A stretch of DNA of 64,000 nucleotides from Acinetobacter lanii (lineage in GTDB: Bacteria; Pseudomonadota; Gammaproteobacteria; Pseudomonadales; Moraxellaceae). Location of the stretch: the NCBI RefSeq assembly GCF_011578285.1, contig NZ_CP049916.1, positions 2,232,001 through 2,296,000 on the forward strand, given 5' to 3'. The notes under the pieces were generated by a model. It was not told the DNA's origin. It did not search any database and saw only the letters and a list, made by a program, of their open reading frames with translations. How positions within the stretch are numbered: the first letter of the stretch is position 1; every line of letters begins with the position of its first letter. The position numbers and the translations under genes were made by a program. Positions 51,729 to 59,586 of the stretch are shown here, in pieces.

Positions 51729-51815
51729 GATATGACACAGCCAAAATAAAAGACTAAGACACTGGTTTTTATTGTAAAAATGTAACTTGTTATACAATTC
51801 ATCTGGTTCAAGATC

Positions 51816-51851
51816 AAAGAGATGGCATAGTGATGCCATCTCTTTTTTTTT
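51816..51851 (+). terminator. Rho-independent terminator
   Basis: AAAGAGATGGCAT / ATGCCATCTCTTT with a three-base loop and many Ts, after the carboxypeptidase gene. Confidence 0.95.
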
Positions 51852-51886
51852 ACTCCATTCATTTTAATAAAAACAACAGGTGAGCC

Positions 51887-53197
51887 ATGTCTAATTTTGA
51901 TCTTACATCAGCCAAAGTGATCCATCATATTGTCATCGTCGGCGGGGGTGCCGGAGGACTCGAGTTAGCCACGCAGTTAGGAAACAGCTTAGGCAAAGCG
52001 AAAAAAGCCAAAATCACCTTGGTCGATCAACGTCTCACCCATATTTGGAAACCGCTGTTACATGAAATTGCCGCAGGAACACTGAACCCCAGCAATGAAG
52101 AAACCAATTACTATGCGCATGCAGCCAAACACCATTATGAATTTGTATTGGGTCATTTAGATCAGGTCGATGCACAAGCCAAAAGCATTACCCTCAGCAA
52201 AACCCGCACCCTTAAAAACAGCACCGATACAGAAACATTCAGCCTGAGTTATGACACCTTAATTTTAGCGGTGGGTTCAGTATCAAATGACTTTAATACC
52301 GCAGGTGTTGCAGAACACTGTTATTACCTCGATACACCTGATCAAGCGCAAATTTTTCAGCAAGACTTACTGCATTTGTATTTAGATGCACAGAATCAAA
52401 GCAATGAGCGTGAACTCAATATCGGCATTATTGGTGCCGGTGCAACTGGGGTGGAGCTTGCTGGGGAATTGGTTCAAGCCAAAGAAAAATTCTACAACTA
52501 TGGTCTCAATAAAATTAATCCTGAAAAGGTCAAAATCACGCTCATTGAGGGTGCAGCACGAATTCTGCCTGCCCTATCTGAGAAAATGGCAGCACACAGC
52601 ACTGAGCAGTTAAAAGACATGCATGTGGAGGTGCTGACCAACAAGCGTGTAGAAAAAGTCGATGCCGAATTTATCTATTTTAATGATGGCAGCAAAGTTC
52701 CTGCCGACTTGAAAGTTTGGGCAGCCGGTATTAAAACGCCACCGATCATTCAAGCGCTTGAAGGCTTTGAAAAAGATCGTATGGGACGACTGCATGTCTA
52801 TGCCACTTTACAAACCAAATCTGACCCGAATATTTTTGCACTCGGCGATTGCGCCTATTGTATTTTAGACGCGCGTGAAGCGGCGTTAGGGCCTCGTGCG
52901 CAAGTGGCGAGTCAACAAGCTACTTTTCTTGCTGAAGCGATGAAAGATCGCATTGCTGAACGTGCACTGCCGATGTTTAAATTTTCAGAAAAAGGCTCAT
53001 TGGTGTCTTTAAGTGAACATAAAGCCGTGGGTGAATTGCTTGGACAGGTCAATGTACAAGGTGTGATTGCCAAGTCAATGTATGTGTCTTTGTATCGTTT
53101 ACATCAAGCCACGATTTATGGCTATGCCCATGCCGGACTGCTCACTGCCAAAGATTTTGTGACAAGGAAAATCGTGCCAAAAATAAAATTGCATTGA
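51887..53197 (+). CDS. ndh: Type II NADH dehydrogenase (NDH-2)
   Basis: A 436-residue peripheral membrane flavoprotein that passes electrons from NADH to quinone without proton pumping. Seen: first dinucleotide fold HHIVIVGGGAGGLELATQLG near 11-30, TLVDQRLTHIWKPLLHEIAAGT near 45-65, second Rossmann fold IGIIGAGATGVELAGELV near 165-185, the FAD-binding KVWAAGIKTPP near 275, and NIFALGDCAY near 310. The C-terminus is basic and may bind the membrane. A terminator-like hairpin follows at 53235-53259. It is a single gene. Confidence 0.93.
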   Translation: MSNFDLTSAKVIHHIVIVGGGAGGLELATQLGNSLGKAKKAKITLVDQRLTHIWKPLLHEIAAGTLNPSNEETNYYAHAAKHHYEFVLGHLDQVDAQAKSITLSKTRTLKNSTDTETFSLSYDTLILAVGSVSNDFNTAGVAEHCYYLDTPDQAQIFQQDLLHLYLDAQNQSNERELNIGIIGAGATGVELAGELVQAKEKFYNYGLNKINPEKVKITLIEGAARILPALSEKMAAHSTEQLKDMHVEVLTNKRVEKVDAEFIYFNDGSKVPADLKVWAAGIKTPPIIQALEGFEKDRMGRLHVYATLQTKSDPNIFALGDCAYCILDAREAALGPRAQVASQQATFLAEAMKDRIAERALPMFKFSEKGSLVSLSEHKAVGELLGQVNVQGVIAKSMYVSLYRLHQATIYGYAHAGLLTAKDFVTRKIVPKIKLH

Positions 53198-53234
53198 AAT
53201 CTGAAAAAATGCCCTTATTAATGAAAAAAGCATC

Positions 53235-53259
53235 AAAAAATGAGTTAATCGCATTTTTT
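53235..53259 (+). terminator. Weak terminator
   Basis: AAAAAATG / CATTTTTTT arms around a nine-base loop, after ndh. Confidence 0.5.
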
Positions 53260-53332
53260 TAGTAATTTTTGTCTACAAATTTTGCTTTTCACTTTATGAT
53301 GTACCCTTAAAATATTTGAATGGATCATTAAC

Positions 53333-53815
53333 ATGACTGTTATTGCAAATGACCTTGTGGTTTTATTTAACTATAAATTGACTAATGCTGAGGGTGAAAC
53401 TCTCGATCAATCTCAAGCTGAACCACTAGCATATTTGCACGGTGCGGGTAACATCATCCCAGGTCTTGAAAAAGCTTTAGAAGGTAAAGCTGTTGGTGAT
53501 AAATTCACAGTAAACGTTCCTGCTGCTGAAGGTTATGGCGAATACAACGCTGAACTTGTTCAAGAAGTGCCTAAACAAATGTTCCAAGGCGTTGAAAACA
53601 TTGAAGCAGGTATGCAGTTCCAAGCGCAAACTGATGATGGCGTTCAAATCGTAACTGTTAAATCAGTAGATGGCGACAATGTAATCGTTGATGCGAACTT
53701 CCCACTTGCTGGTCAAGACTTAACATTTGACGTTGAAATCGTTGAAATTCGTGAAGCATCTGCTGAAGAATTAGAACACGGTCACGTTCACGGTGTAGGT
53801 GGTCATCACCACTAA
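53333..53815 (+). CDS. slyD: FKBP-type prolyl isomerase SlyD
   Basis: A 160-residue peptidyl-prolyl isomerase and chaperone. Seen: the FKBP fold with VVLFNYKLTNAEGETLDQS at the N-terminus, LAYLHGAGNIIPGLEKALEGKAVGDKF near 32-58, the inserted chaperone flap (AAEGYGEYNAELVQEVP), and a short histidine-rich end (HGHVHGVGGHHH) for metal binding. E. coli SlyD has a longer Cys/His tail; here only the histidines remain. It is a single gene with its own promoter and terminator. Confidence 0.92.
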   Translation: MTVIANDLVVLFNYKLTNAEGETLDQSQAEPLAYLHGAGNIIPGLEKALEGKAVGDKFTVNVPAAEGYGEYNAELVQEVPKQMFQGVENIEAGMQFQAQTDDGVQIVTVKSVDGDNVIVDANFPLAGQDLTFDVEIVEIREASAEELEHGHVHGVGGHHH

Positions 53816-53834
53816 GATCTTTTGATCTTCACCC

Positions 53835-53865
53835 AAAAGGCAAAGTGAAAACTTTGCCTTTTTTA
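53835..53865 (+). terminator. Rho-independent terminator
   Basis: AAAAGGCAAAGT-GAAA-ACTTTGCCTTTT, after slyD. Confidence 0.95.
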
Positions 53866-53972
53866 TTGGCTGATTTTGGTTCAATTGAGCCGTATCATTA
53901 CAGGGCTTACACAGTTTAAATCATTTATTTTTATATCATTGTATGTATATGCTTATCCTCAATCACAGATAG

Positions 53973-55439
53973 ATGAATCTGCCCATGCAACTGATTTGGT
54001 TTAGACAAGATTTAAGAATACACGACCAAACCTCGCTTTGGCATGCCACCCAAGCCGGTCAAACTGTAGCGGTGGTGATGTTATCGCCCGGGCAATGGCT
54101 ATTGCATGATGATGCACCCATCAAAATCGATTTTTATTTAAGACAATTACAACAACTTAAACAGCAACTTGATGCGCTTAATATTCCGCTGCTCATTGAA
54201 ACTGTGCCCTTATGGAAAGATATTCCAGATTCGATGCTCAAGCTATGCCAACAGTTTAAGATTGAAAAATTGCATGCCAATATTGAAGCGGGCGTCAATG
54301 AACAACAACGAGATGCACAGGTTGCAGCGATTTTATATCAACATCAGATCGCCACTGAATTTTATCTCGATCGAACGCTGTTTCCTTTAGGCAATATTCG
54401 CAACCAATCCAATGCCCCCTATCAAGTGTTTGGTGCATTTAAGAAACGCTGTTATGAACATTTAAGTCTATCATTACCGAGTTGTCTGCCTGCCCCTGAA
54501 GCACAGCCTGCTATCAACACACTTGAGTTCAATATTTCTGAATTTTCGACTTCCATTCCCTGTGTACAGACGTTCTATCCTGATTTCACAGCTCCTGCAT
54601 CGATGTGGACAGTGGGTGAAGCACACGCTTTTGCGCTACTGGATGAATTTTTAGATGAGCATGTCCGTCATTATCCGACTGAGCGTGACTATCCACATCT
54701 TCAAGGCACCAGTCAGCTTTCAGCCTATTTAAATATGGGTGTTTTATCGATTCGTCAATGTGTCAATGCCCTGTTTAGAGAACAACATGGACAGCTTGAT
54801 TTTGAACATACAGGTCAACAGATCTGGCTGGATGAATTGTTGTGGCGCGAGTTTTATCAGCACATTTTGCATGACTTTCCTCGCGTATCCAAACATTTGC
54901 CCTTTCGCTTAAATACCCAAAAAGTGGCTTGGCGATCTTTAGCAGATCCCATTGTGGCAGATGACTTTCAAGCGTGGAAACAGGCTCAAACTGGCATTCC
55001 GATTGTGGATGCAGGCATGCGTCAAATGTTAGCCACCGGTTGGATGCATAATCGGGTACGCATGATCGTGGCGATGTTTTTGAGTAAAAATTTACTGATC
55101 GATTGGCGTTTGGGTGAACAGTGGTTTATGCAACATCTGATTGACGGTGACTTAGCTGCCAATAATGGTGGCTGGCAATGGTGTGCCTCGACCGGAACGG
55201 ATTCTGTGCCCTATTTCCGCGTGTTTAATCCTGTTAGTCAGTCACAGAAATTTGATGCCAATGGTGACTATATTCGGACATGGGTGCCAGAACTGGCAGG
55301 TTTGGATGCAAAAAGTATTCATGCACCTTATGCAAAAAATCCTAATTTAAACTTGAATTATCCTAAGCCGGTTGTGGACTTAAAAATGAGTCGTATAAGG
55401 GCGATTGAGGCGTTTAAAAATGCTCAAGGCAAGATTTGA
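53973..55439 (+). CDS. phrB: Deoxyribodipyrimidine photolyase
   Basis: A 488-residue flavoprotein that repairs cyclobutane pyrimidine dimers using light. Seen: QLIWFRQDLRIHDQTSLW at the N-terminus, the photolyase-domain HYPTERDYPHLQGTSQLSAYLNMGVLSIRQC near 230-260, WLDELLWREFYQHIL near 285, DAGMRQMLATGWMHNRVRM near 345, and NNGGWQWCASTGTDSVPYFRVFNP near 395-420 (FAD and DNA contacts). Length is normal. Two starts are possible, ATG 53973 or ATG 53985; neither has a strong ribosome site. Confidence 0.95.
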   Translation: MNLPMQLIWFRQDLRIHDQTSLWHATQAGQTVAVVMLSPGQWLLHDDAPIKIDFYLRQLQQLKQQLDALNIPLLIETVPLWKDIPDSMLKLCQQFKIEKLHANIEAGVNEQQRDAQVAAILYQHQIATEFYLDRTLFPLGNIRNQSNAPYQVFGAFKKRCYEHLSLSLPSCLPAPEAQPAINTLEFNISEFSTSIPCVQTFYPDFTAPASMWTVGEAHAFALLDEFLDEHVRHYPTERDYPHLQGTSQLSAYLNMGVLSIRQCVNALFREQHGQLDFEHTGQQIWLDELLWREFYQHILHDFPRVSKHLPFRLNTQKVAWRSLADPIVADDFQAWKQAQTGIPIVDAGMRQMLATGWMHNRVRMIVAMFLSKNLLIDWRLGEQWFMQHLIDGDLAANNGGWQWCASTGTDSVPYFRVFNPVSQSQKFDANGDYIRTWVPELAGLDAKSIHAPYAKNPNLNLNYPKPVVDLKMSRIRAIEAFKNAQGKI

Positions 55440-55471
55440 GAAATTGATCTTGATTATTCAACTGATGACTA

Positions 55472-56044
55472 TCAGCATAAGCATTTGTCTTTAAAAGGTG
55501 CTGAACCACTTTTTTTTACTTTTTCTTTAGTAAGTAGAAGATCTTTAAGCAATATATAATAGGCTTCCGCGATATGTTTGATTACAGGATCAAATGAAAA
55601 CCTTTCCTCTTCTATACAAGCCCGTAGATCAGGAGCTAATTCATTTAAATTAAATGAAGATTGCCTCAGTTTTAGCTGAATATGATCTACAAGCTCTTCA
55701 AAACATTCCTGATGATTTTGATTAAGAAAATATTCAATATAGTTCAATAGTGGAATCCTTAATTCTTCCCCATTGACGTCAATACGTTCTAACCAATTTA
55801 AGGTGACCTGAGACGTAAGTAACGATCTTTCAAATGTTTTTCTCTTTTGAAAATTGATGCACGAGCGAACAATTGCATAAAATGGTAAAAATAAAAAGCG
55901 TAATGCGATACTTATCACCATGCCGATACGTGGATCATTAAAAATAAAGAATGAGAGAACCAAAATTGTAAAATAAACAATGATTATCATTACATTTTTT
56001 ACTTTAGACCATCGCTTAACCACAATTTTCGAATGACCTTGCAT
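55472..56044 (-). CDS. Membrane protein, paralogous to the C-terminal half of the neighbouring HD fusion
   Basis: A 190-residue protein with two hydrophobic helices (about 18-36 and 40-60) and a soluble C-terminal helical domain of about 130 residues. That domain aligns by eye with the end of the upstream 442-residue protein: GEELRIPLLNYIEYFLNQ here against YEPLRVPLLIYVIYLIDK there, and KHIAEAYYILLKDLLL against QNISETFYSLLDHEIA. I do not recognise the domain. The gene follows the HD fusion by 43 bases on the same strand, so they are co-transcribed. Base composition is more AT-rich than the HD part. Confidence 0.75.
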   Translation of the reverse strand: MQGHSKIVVKRWSKVKNVMIIIVYFTILVLSFFIFNDPRIGMVISIALRFLFLPFYAIVRSCINFQKRKTFERSLLTSQVTLNWLERIDVNGEELRIPLLNYIEYFLNQNHQECFEELVDHIQLKLRQSSFNLNELAPDLRACIEEERFSFDPVIKHIAEAYYILLKDLLLTKEKVKKSGSAPFKDKCLC

Positions 56045-56087
56045 AGTTATTATCTCAATGTGTATTCGGTCTTTATACGTCTTTGAA

Positions 56088-57416
56088 TTATGATTTTAAC
56101 AGTATCAAGTCATATAAATGCTTATCTTCGAATGCAATCTCATGATCTAAAAGGCTATAAAATGTTTCTGAGATATTCTGCATAATCAATTGAATGTTTT
56201 CTGAATCAATCGATTGATCATTCAAAAGATCAGATAAAATCCTCGCTATTTGAGCTATATTAGGGCTTTGTTCAGAATAAGCCTCTCCAATCTTTTCCAT
56301 TAAACTCGCATCTACCATATTTAGATCGAATTGTTTATTACCCATTTTTTGAGTAATTAAAATGGCAACCTCTCGCAATGAATCACAAGAAAATTTATCG
56401 ATTAAATAGATAACATAAATCAGTAACGGCACTCTTAATGGTTCATAAGCTTTGACATGATTAAGAAGCGTATATGTGTGAACAAAAGCCTTTGACTTGC
56501 TGTGATCGAGTTGTAAAGTTATCTGTTTTGATTTCTTCTTAAAGTAAATATAACCTATCATAACGAGCAAAATGCAAACAAACAGAGCCATGAAACGATT
56601 CGAAATCAAATCAGTCATAGCTGCTAATACAATGCCTATAAGTAGATACAAGATCATTTCGTTCAAGCACTGGACAAATTCTGCTTTCAATAATTTCTTT
56701 CCGGCAATTTTCTTGTTAGCGCTCTGTGTTTTAAATTTTTCTAACGTTTGGATTGCAGGTAAATTTTCAATCTGAATATAAGCTGACAGATTTTTTCTTG
56801 CATTAAACTCGAATAAATCTTGAAAATACGCCGTTTGATATAAGGGCTGCATGTCAAAAAACTGCTTGAGCACAGCGCTTCGCTTATCCGCATAAACCTG
56901 CTTATCTACCCAAGCATACTCAGATTGAATCTGTTGTTGATACTGTAGAAAACGTAAACTCGAACTGCCTAAAATCGCTAAATCAATATCAAGCAAAGTA
57001 TTTAGATCAGCATCTAAACTCGGTTGATGCTGTTGAGTCGCGATAATCCATTGATAGACTTTTTCAAGCTGACCCGGATGCAAAAAATCAGCACAATGCG
57101 CCATCATCACTTCAGCACTGCGCTGTTCATTGTCTGATGACTTCGGATCATAAATCACATCATGGAACCAAATTGCACTTTGTACTGCGATTGGATCACT
57201 CAGTTCATGCTCAACCTTATAAAATAAATCCAGACATTCAACGATATGTTGAACAGTGTGATATGCCCGTTGAGGCTCAGTATATGCCGTGAATAACACA
57301 GCATAAATGGTTTCACGCTGTTGATCAGTGAGTTCAACTAGATTGGAAAATGCCCACCAAAAGTCGTGGAAAGGCTCACTAAAAGCATGGATATCAGTTG
57401 TCGCTGAATCTTTCAT
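56088..57416 (-). CDS. HD-domain hydrolase fused to a two-TM helical domain
   Basis: A 442-residue protein with a strong ribosome site (GGAGG six bases before ATG). Residues 1-215 are a predicted metal-dependent HD phosphohydrolase (COG4339 type): AYHTVQHIVECLDLF near 55 and IWFHDVIYDPKSSDNEQRS near 82. Two hydrophobic helices follow (about 254-270 and 275-292), then a helical C-terminal domain (310-442) shared with the neighbouring 190-residue protein. As I recall, this HD family usually occurs as a standalone protein of about 200 residues; the membrane-anchored extension is the unusual part. The C-terminal half is more AT-rich (20 of 60 G/C in 56281-56340 against 22 of 60 in 57181-57240, a modest difference). 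Confidence 0.8.
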   Translation of the reverse strand: MKDSATTDIHAFSEPFHDFWWAFSNLVELTDQQRETIYAVLFTAYTEPQRAYHTVQHIVECLDLFYKVEHELSDPIAVQSAIWFHDVIYDPKSSDNEQRSAEVMMAHCADFLHPGQLEKVYQWIIATQQHQPSLDADLNTLLDIDLAILGSSSLRFLQYQQQIQSEYAWVDKQVYADKRSAVLKQFFDMQPLYQTAYFQDLFEFNARKNLSAYIQIENLPAIQTLEKFKTQSANKKIAGKKLLKAEFVQCLNEMILYLLIGIVLAAMTDLISNRFMALFVCILLVMIGYIYFKKKSKQITLQLDHSKSKAFVHTYTLLNHVKAYEPLRVPLLIYVIYLIDKFSCDSLREVAILITQKMGNKQFDLNMVDASLMEKIGEAYSEQSPNIAQIARILSDLLNDQSIDSENIQLIMQNISETFYSLLDHEIAFEDKHLYDLILLKS

Positions 57417-57450
57417 TGAGCACCTCCATCAGCAAACTTCAATTCAATGA

Positions 57451-58230
57451 CTAAGCTGCTTGCTCATCACGTTTAAACACCAACTCACCGTTCAATGAGC
57501 TTTCAGCATCAAAATAATAACCATCGCTATTAAATGATTTTAGATCTTCAGCACGTTCAAGCTTATGTTCAATGATGTAACGTGCCATGAGGCCACGGGC
57601 TTTTTTGGCATAAAAACTGATGACTTTATATTTGCCATTCTTTTGATCCAGAAACACAGGTTTGATAATTTCGGCTTTGAGTTTCTTTTCATTCACCGAT
57701 TTATAGTATTCGTCAGAGGCAAGATTGACCAGTAGTCTAGATTCAGTTTCAGCCAAATCTGCATTGATCAGATTAGTAATGTTCTCTCCCCAAAAGGCGT
57801 ATAAATTCGCCCCTACTGGATTCGCCAGTTTTGTGCCCATCTCCAAGCGATATGGCATCATCAAGTCCAAAGGACGTAATAGACCATAAAGACCCGACAA
57901 CATACGCACATGTTGTTGTGCAAATTGAAGCTCATCATCCGCCAAAGCATACGCATCTAAGCCGGTATAGACATCACCTTTAAATGCAAATAACGCCTGA
58001 CGTGCATTGGAAAAATTAAAATCCGCTTGCCAATCATTGAATCGTGCCACATTCAGCTGTGCAATCTTTTCACTAACGCTCATCAGTTGAGCAATTTCAG
58101 AGACTGACAGTTTTTTGGCAACGTCAATTAGTTGTTGCGATTGTTGCAATAATCGAGGAAAAGTGTGGCGATCTGTCGGAAGGGGGGATTCATAATCCAA
58201 CGTCTTGGCTGGTGAAATTAACGCGAGCAT
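57451..58230 (-). CDS. yaaA: Peroxide-stress protein YaaA
   Basis: A 259-residue protein that limits oxidative damage by lowering free iron under peroxide stress in E. coli. Seen: [19 protein letters not shown] at the N-terminus, [14 protein letters not shown] near 75, [27 protein letters not shown] near 100-125, and [20 protein letters not shown] near 205. ATG 58230 with AGG five bases upstream is favoured; the frame extends to a TTG at 58251. It is upstream of the HD fusion gene, 34 bases apart on the same strand, so the three may form an operon. Confidence 0.93.
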   Translation of the reverse strand: MLALISPAKTLDYESPLPTDRHTFPRLLQQSQQLIDVAKKLSVSEIAQLMSVSEKIAQLNVARFNDWQADFNFSNARQALFAFKGDVYTGLDAYALADDELQFAQQHVRMLSGLYGLLRPLDLMMPYRLEMGTKLANPVGANLYAFWGENITNLINADLAETESRLLVNLASDEYYKSVNEKKLKAEIIKPVFLDQKNGKYKVISFYAKKARGLMARYIIEHKLERAEDLKSFNSDGYYFDAESSLNGELVFKRDEQAA

Positions 58231-58355
58231 AAAAACCTGATCAAAAAACAATGAATTAAACTATAACAGCGAGCTTATTTTATTACCAATTGTGTTTTTT
58301 TATCGTATTGATTGTAAAATACTCAATCTTTCCCTGCATCATCATCGGTATTGTT

Positions 58356-58985
58356 ATGTCTGAACAGTTGTTCATTCAAGGGCCTGTTGGCAAAATTGAA
58401 GTTTTTGTTGACTACCCTCAGGGCGAAGTGAAAGGATTTGCTGTCGTTTGTCACCCTCATCCCTTACAAGGTGGCACCCCCCAACATAAGGTTCCCGCAC
58501 TTCTTGCTCAGATCTTAACTGAAGAAGGTTGCATCGTTTATCGTCCAAGTTTCCGTGGCTCAGGCCAAAGTGAAGGCATTCATGATGAAGGCTTTGGGGA
58601 AACGGATGATATTTTAGAAGTGATTCGTCAAGTGCGTATGACGCATGTCGGTCTGCCTTTTTATGCAGGTGGTTTTAGCTTTGGCGCACATGTCATGGCA
58701 AAAAGCTATCATGCTTTACCCGATGAACTCAAACCCAAACAATTGGTGCTTTTTGGTTTACCGACGGCTACGGTTCAGGGCTTACGTCATTACGTTACCC
58801 CTGCCATTAAAGGCGACATCTTGTTTATTCATGGTGAAGCGGATGATGTTACTTTACTGTCAGATTTGATTGAATGGGCAAAGCCGCAGCGCCATATTTT
58901 GACAGTATTGCCGGGTGCCAATCATTTCTTTACCGGATATTTAAAGCATTTAAAAATTGCACTACATCGTTTCTTGGTGATCTAG
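58356..58985 (+). CDS. Alpha/beta hydrolase (dienelactone-hydrolase-like)
   Basis: A 209-residue alpha/beta-hydrolase fold protein. Seen: VVCHPHPLQGGTPQHKVP near 33-50 (oxyanion region), SFRGSGQSEG near 66, the nucleophile elbow GGFSFGAHV near 110 (GxSxG), a candidate catalytic Asp in FIHGEADDV near 163, and His in LPGANHFFTGYL near 188. The family (COG2945) is of unknown substrate. The frame extends to TTG 58290, but ATG 58356 (MSEQLFIQGPVG) begins the fold. It is divergent from yaaA. A terminator follows. Confidence 0.88.
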   Translation: MSEQLFIQGPVGKIEVFVDYPQGEVKGFAVVCHPHPLQGGTPQHKVPALLAQILTEEGCIVYRPSFRGSGQSEGIHDEGFGETDDILEVIRQVRMTHVGLPFYAGGFSFGAHVMAKSYHALPDELKPKQLVLFGLPTATVQGLRHYVTPAIKGDILFIHGEADDVTLLSDLIEWAKPQRHILTVLPGANHFFTGYLKHLKIALHRFLVI

Positions 58986-59012
58986 TTCAAAGCTTTCGTT
59001 ACCTAAACGTAA

Positions 59013-59045
59013 TAAAAAAAAACAGCCCGATGTGGCTGTTTTTTT
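59013..59045. terminator. Bidirectional terminator
   Basis: AAAACAGCC-CGATGTG-GGCTGTTTT with A- and T-runs, between the converging hydrolase gene and the 125-residue protein gene. Confidence 0.9.
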
Positions 59046-59066
59046 ATTGATCACTTCAATATCAAT

Positions 59067-59444
59067 TTAGCCTTTCCAGCTAAATTCACTAAAATGCGCA
59101 TCTTGCTTTAAGGTGTCTTCAACAGCCTGTGCCAATTGTTTAATCACACTTTGGGTTTCAATTTTTTCAAACCAATCTTGTTCTTCATTGGCATGTGCGC
59201 TAATTTCACAGACCAACACGCCATCTTTATTTTTGAGGCTACAGTTCACACCCAGCTCAATCGGATTATCTTCAACCTGTATCGCCAATTGCTCATTGGC
59301 TGACTGCACATTCCCCATTTTAAAGCCATGTTCAACTAACTTTTTAGACAGCAGTTCCGTCACATAGCCTTGCGTTACATGGCACACATTCTCCTGTGAA
59401 TGATCATGCTCACGACAGTCTGCGGTAAATTGTAATTTTCTCAT
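59067..59444 (-). CDS. Hypothetical protein (125 aa)
   Basis: A 125-residue soluble protein starting MRKLQFTADCREHDH, with GGGAAA eight bases before ATG 59444. The middle reads VCHVTQGYVTELLSKKLVEHGF and the C-terminal half is acidic. The frame stays open to 59570, but that part overlaps the tyrA-aroA terminator and is not coding. I do not recognise the family. Confidence 0.7.
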   Translation of the reverse strand: MRKLQFTADCREHDHSQENVCHVTQGYVTELLSKKLVEHGFKMGNVQSANEQLAIQVEDNPIELGVNCSLKNKDGVLVCEISAHANEEQDWFEKIETQSVIKQLAQAVEDTLKQDAHFSEFSWKG

Positions 59445-59501
59445 TGCATCTTTCCCAAGGCTTTTTATTCTCTCGCTTGAGCATAAGCAATAAATACAAA
59501 A

Positions 59502-59524
59502 CAGCCAAGCATTTCGCTTGGCTG
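59502..59524 (-). terminator. Terminator of pheA-tyrA-aroA
   Basis: CAGCCAAGC-ATTTC-GCTTGGCTG. On the minus strand it is followed by TTTTGTATTT. It lies inside the upstream extension of the 125-residue ORF, which supports the shorter start. Confidence 0.8.
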
Positions 59525-59586
59525 AATCGTTGAAATTTTGACTATTTTTGTGACTGTATTCAATTAACAATCAATAACAAGCCAAT

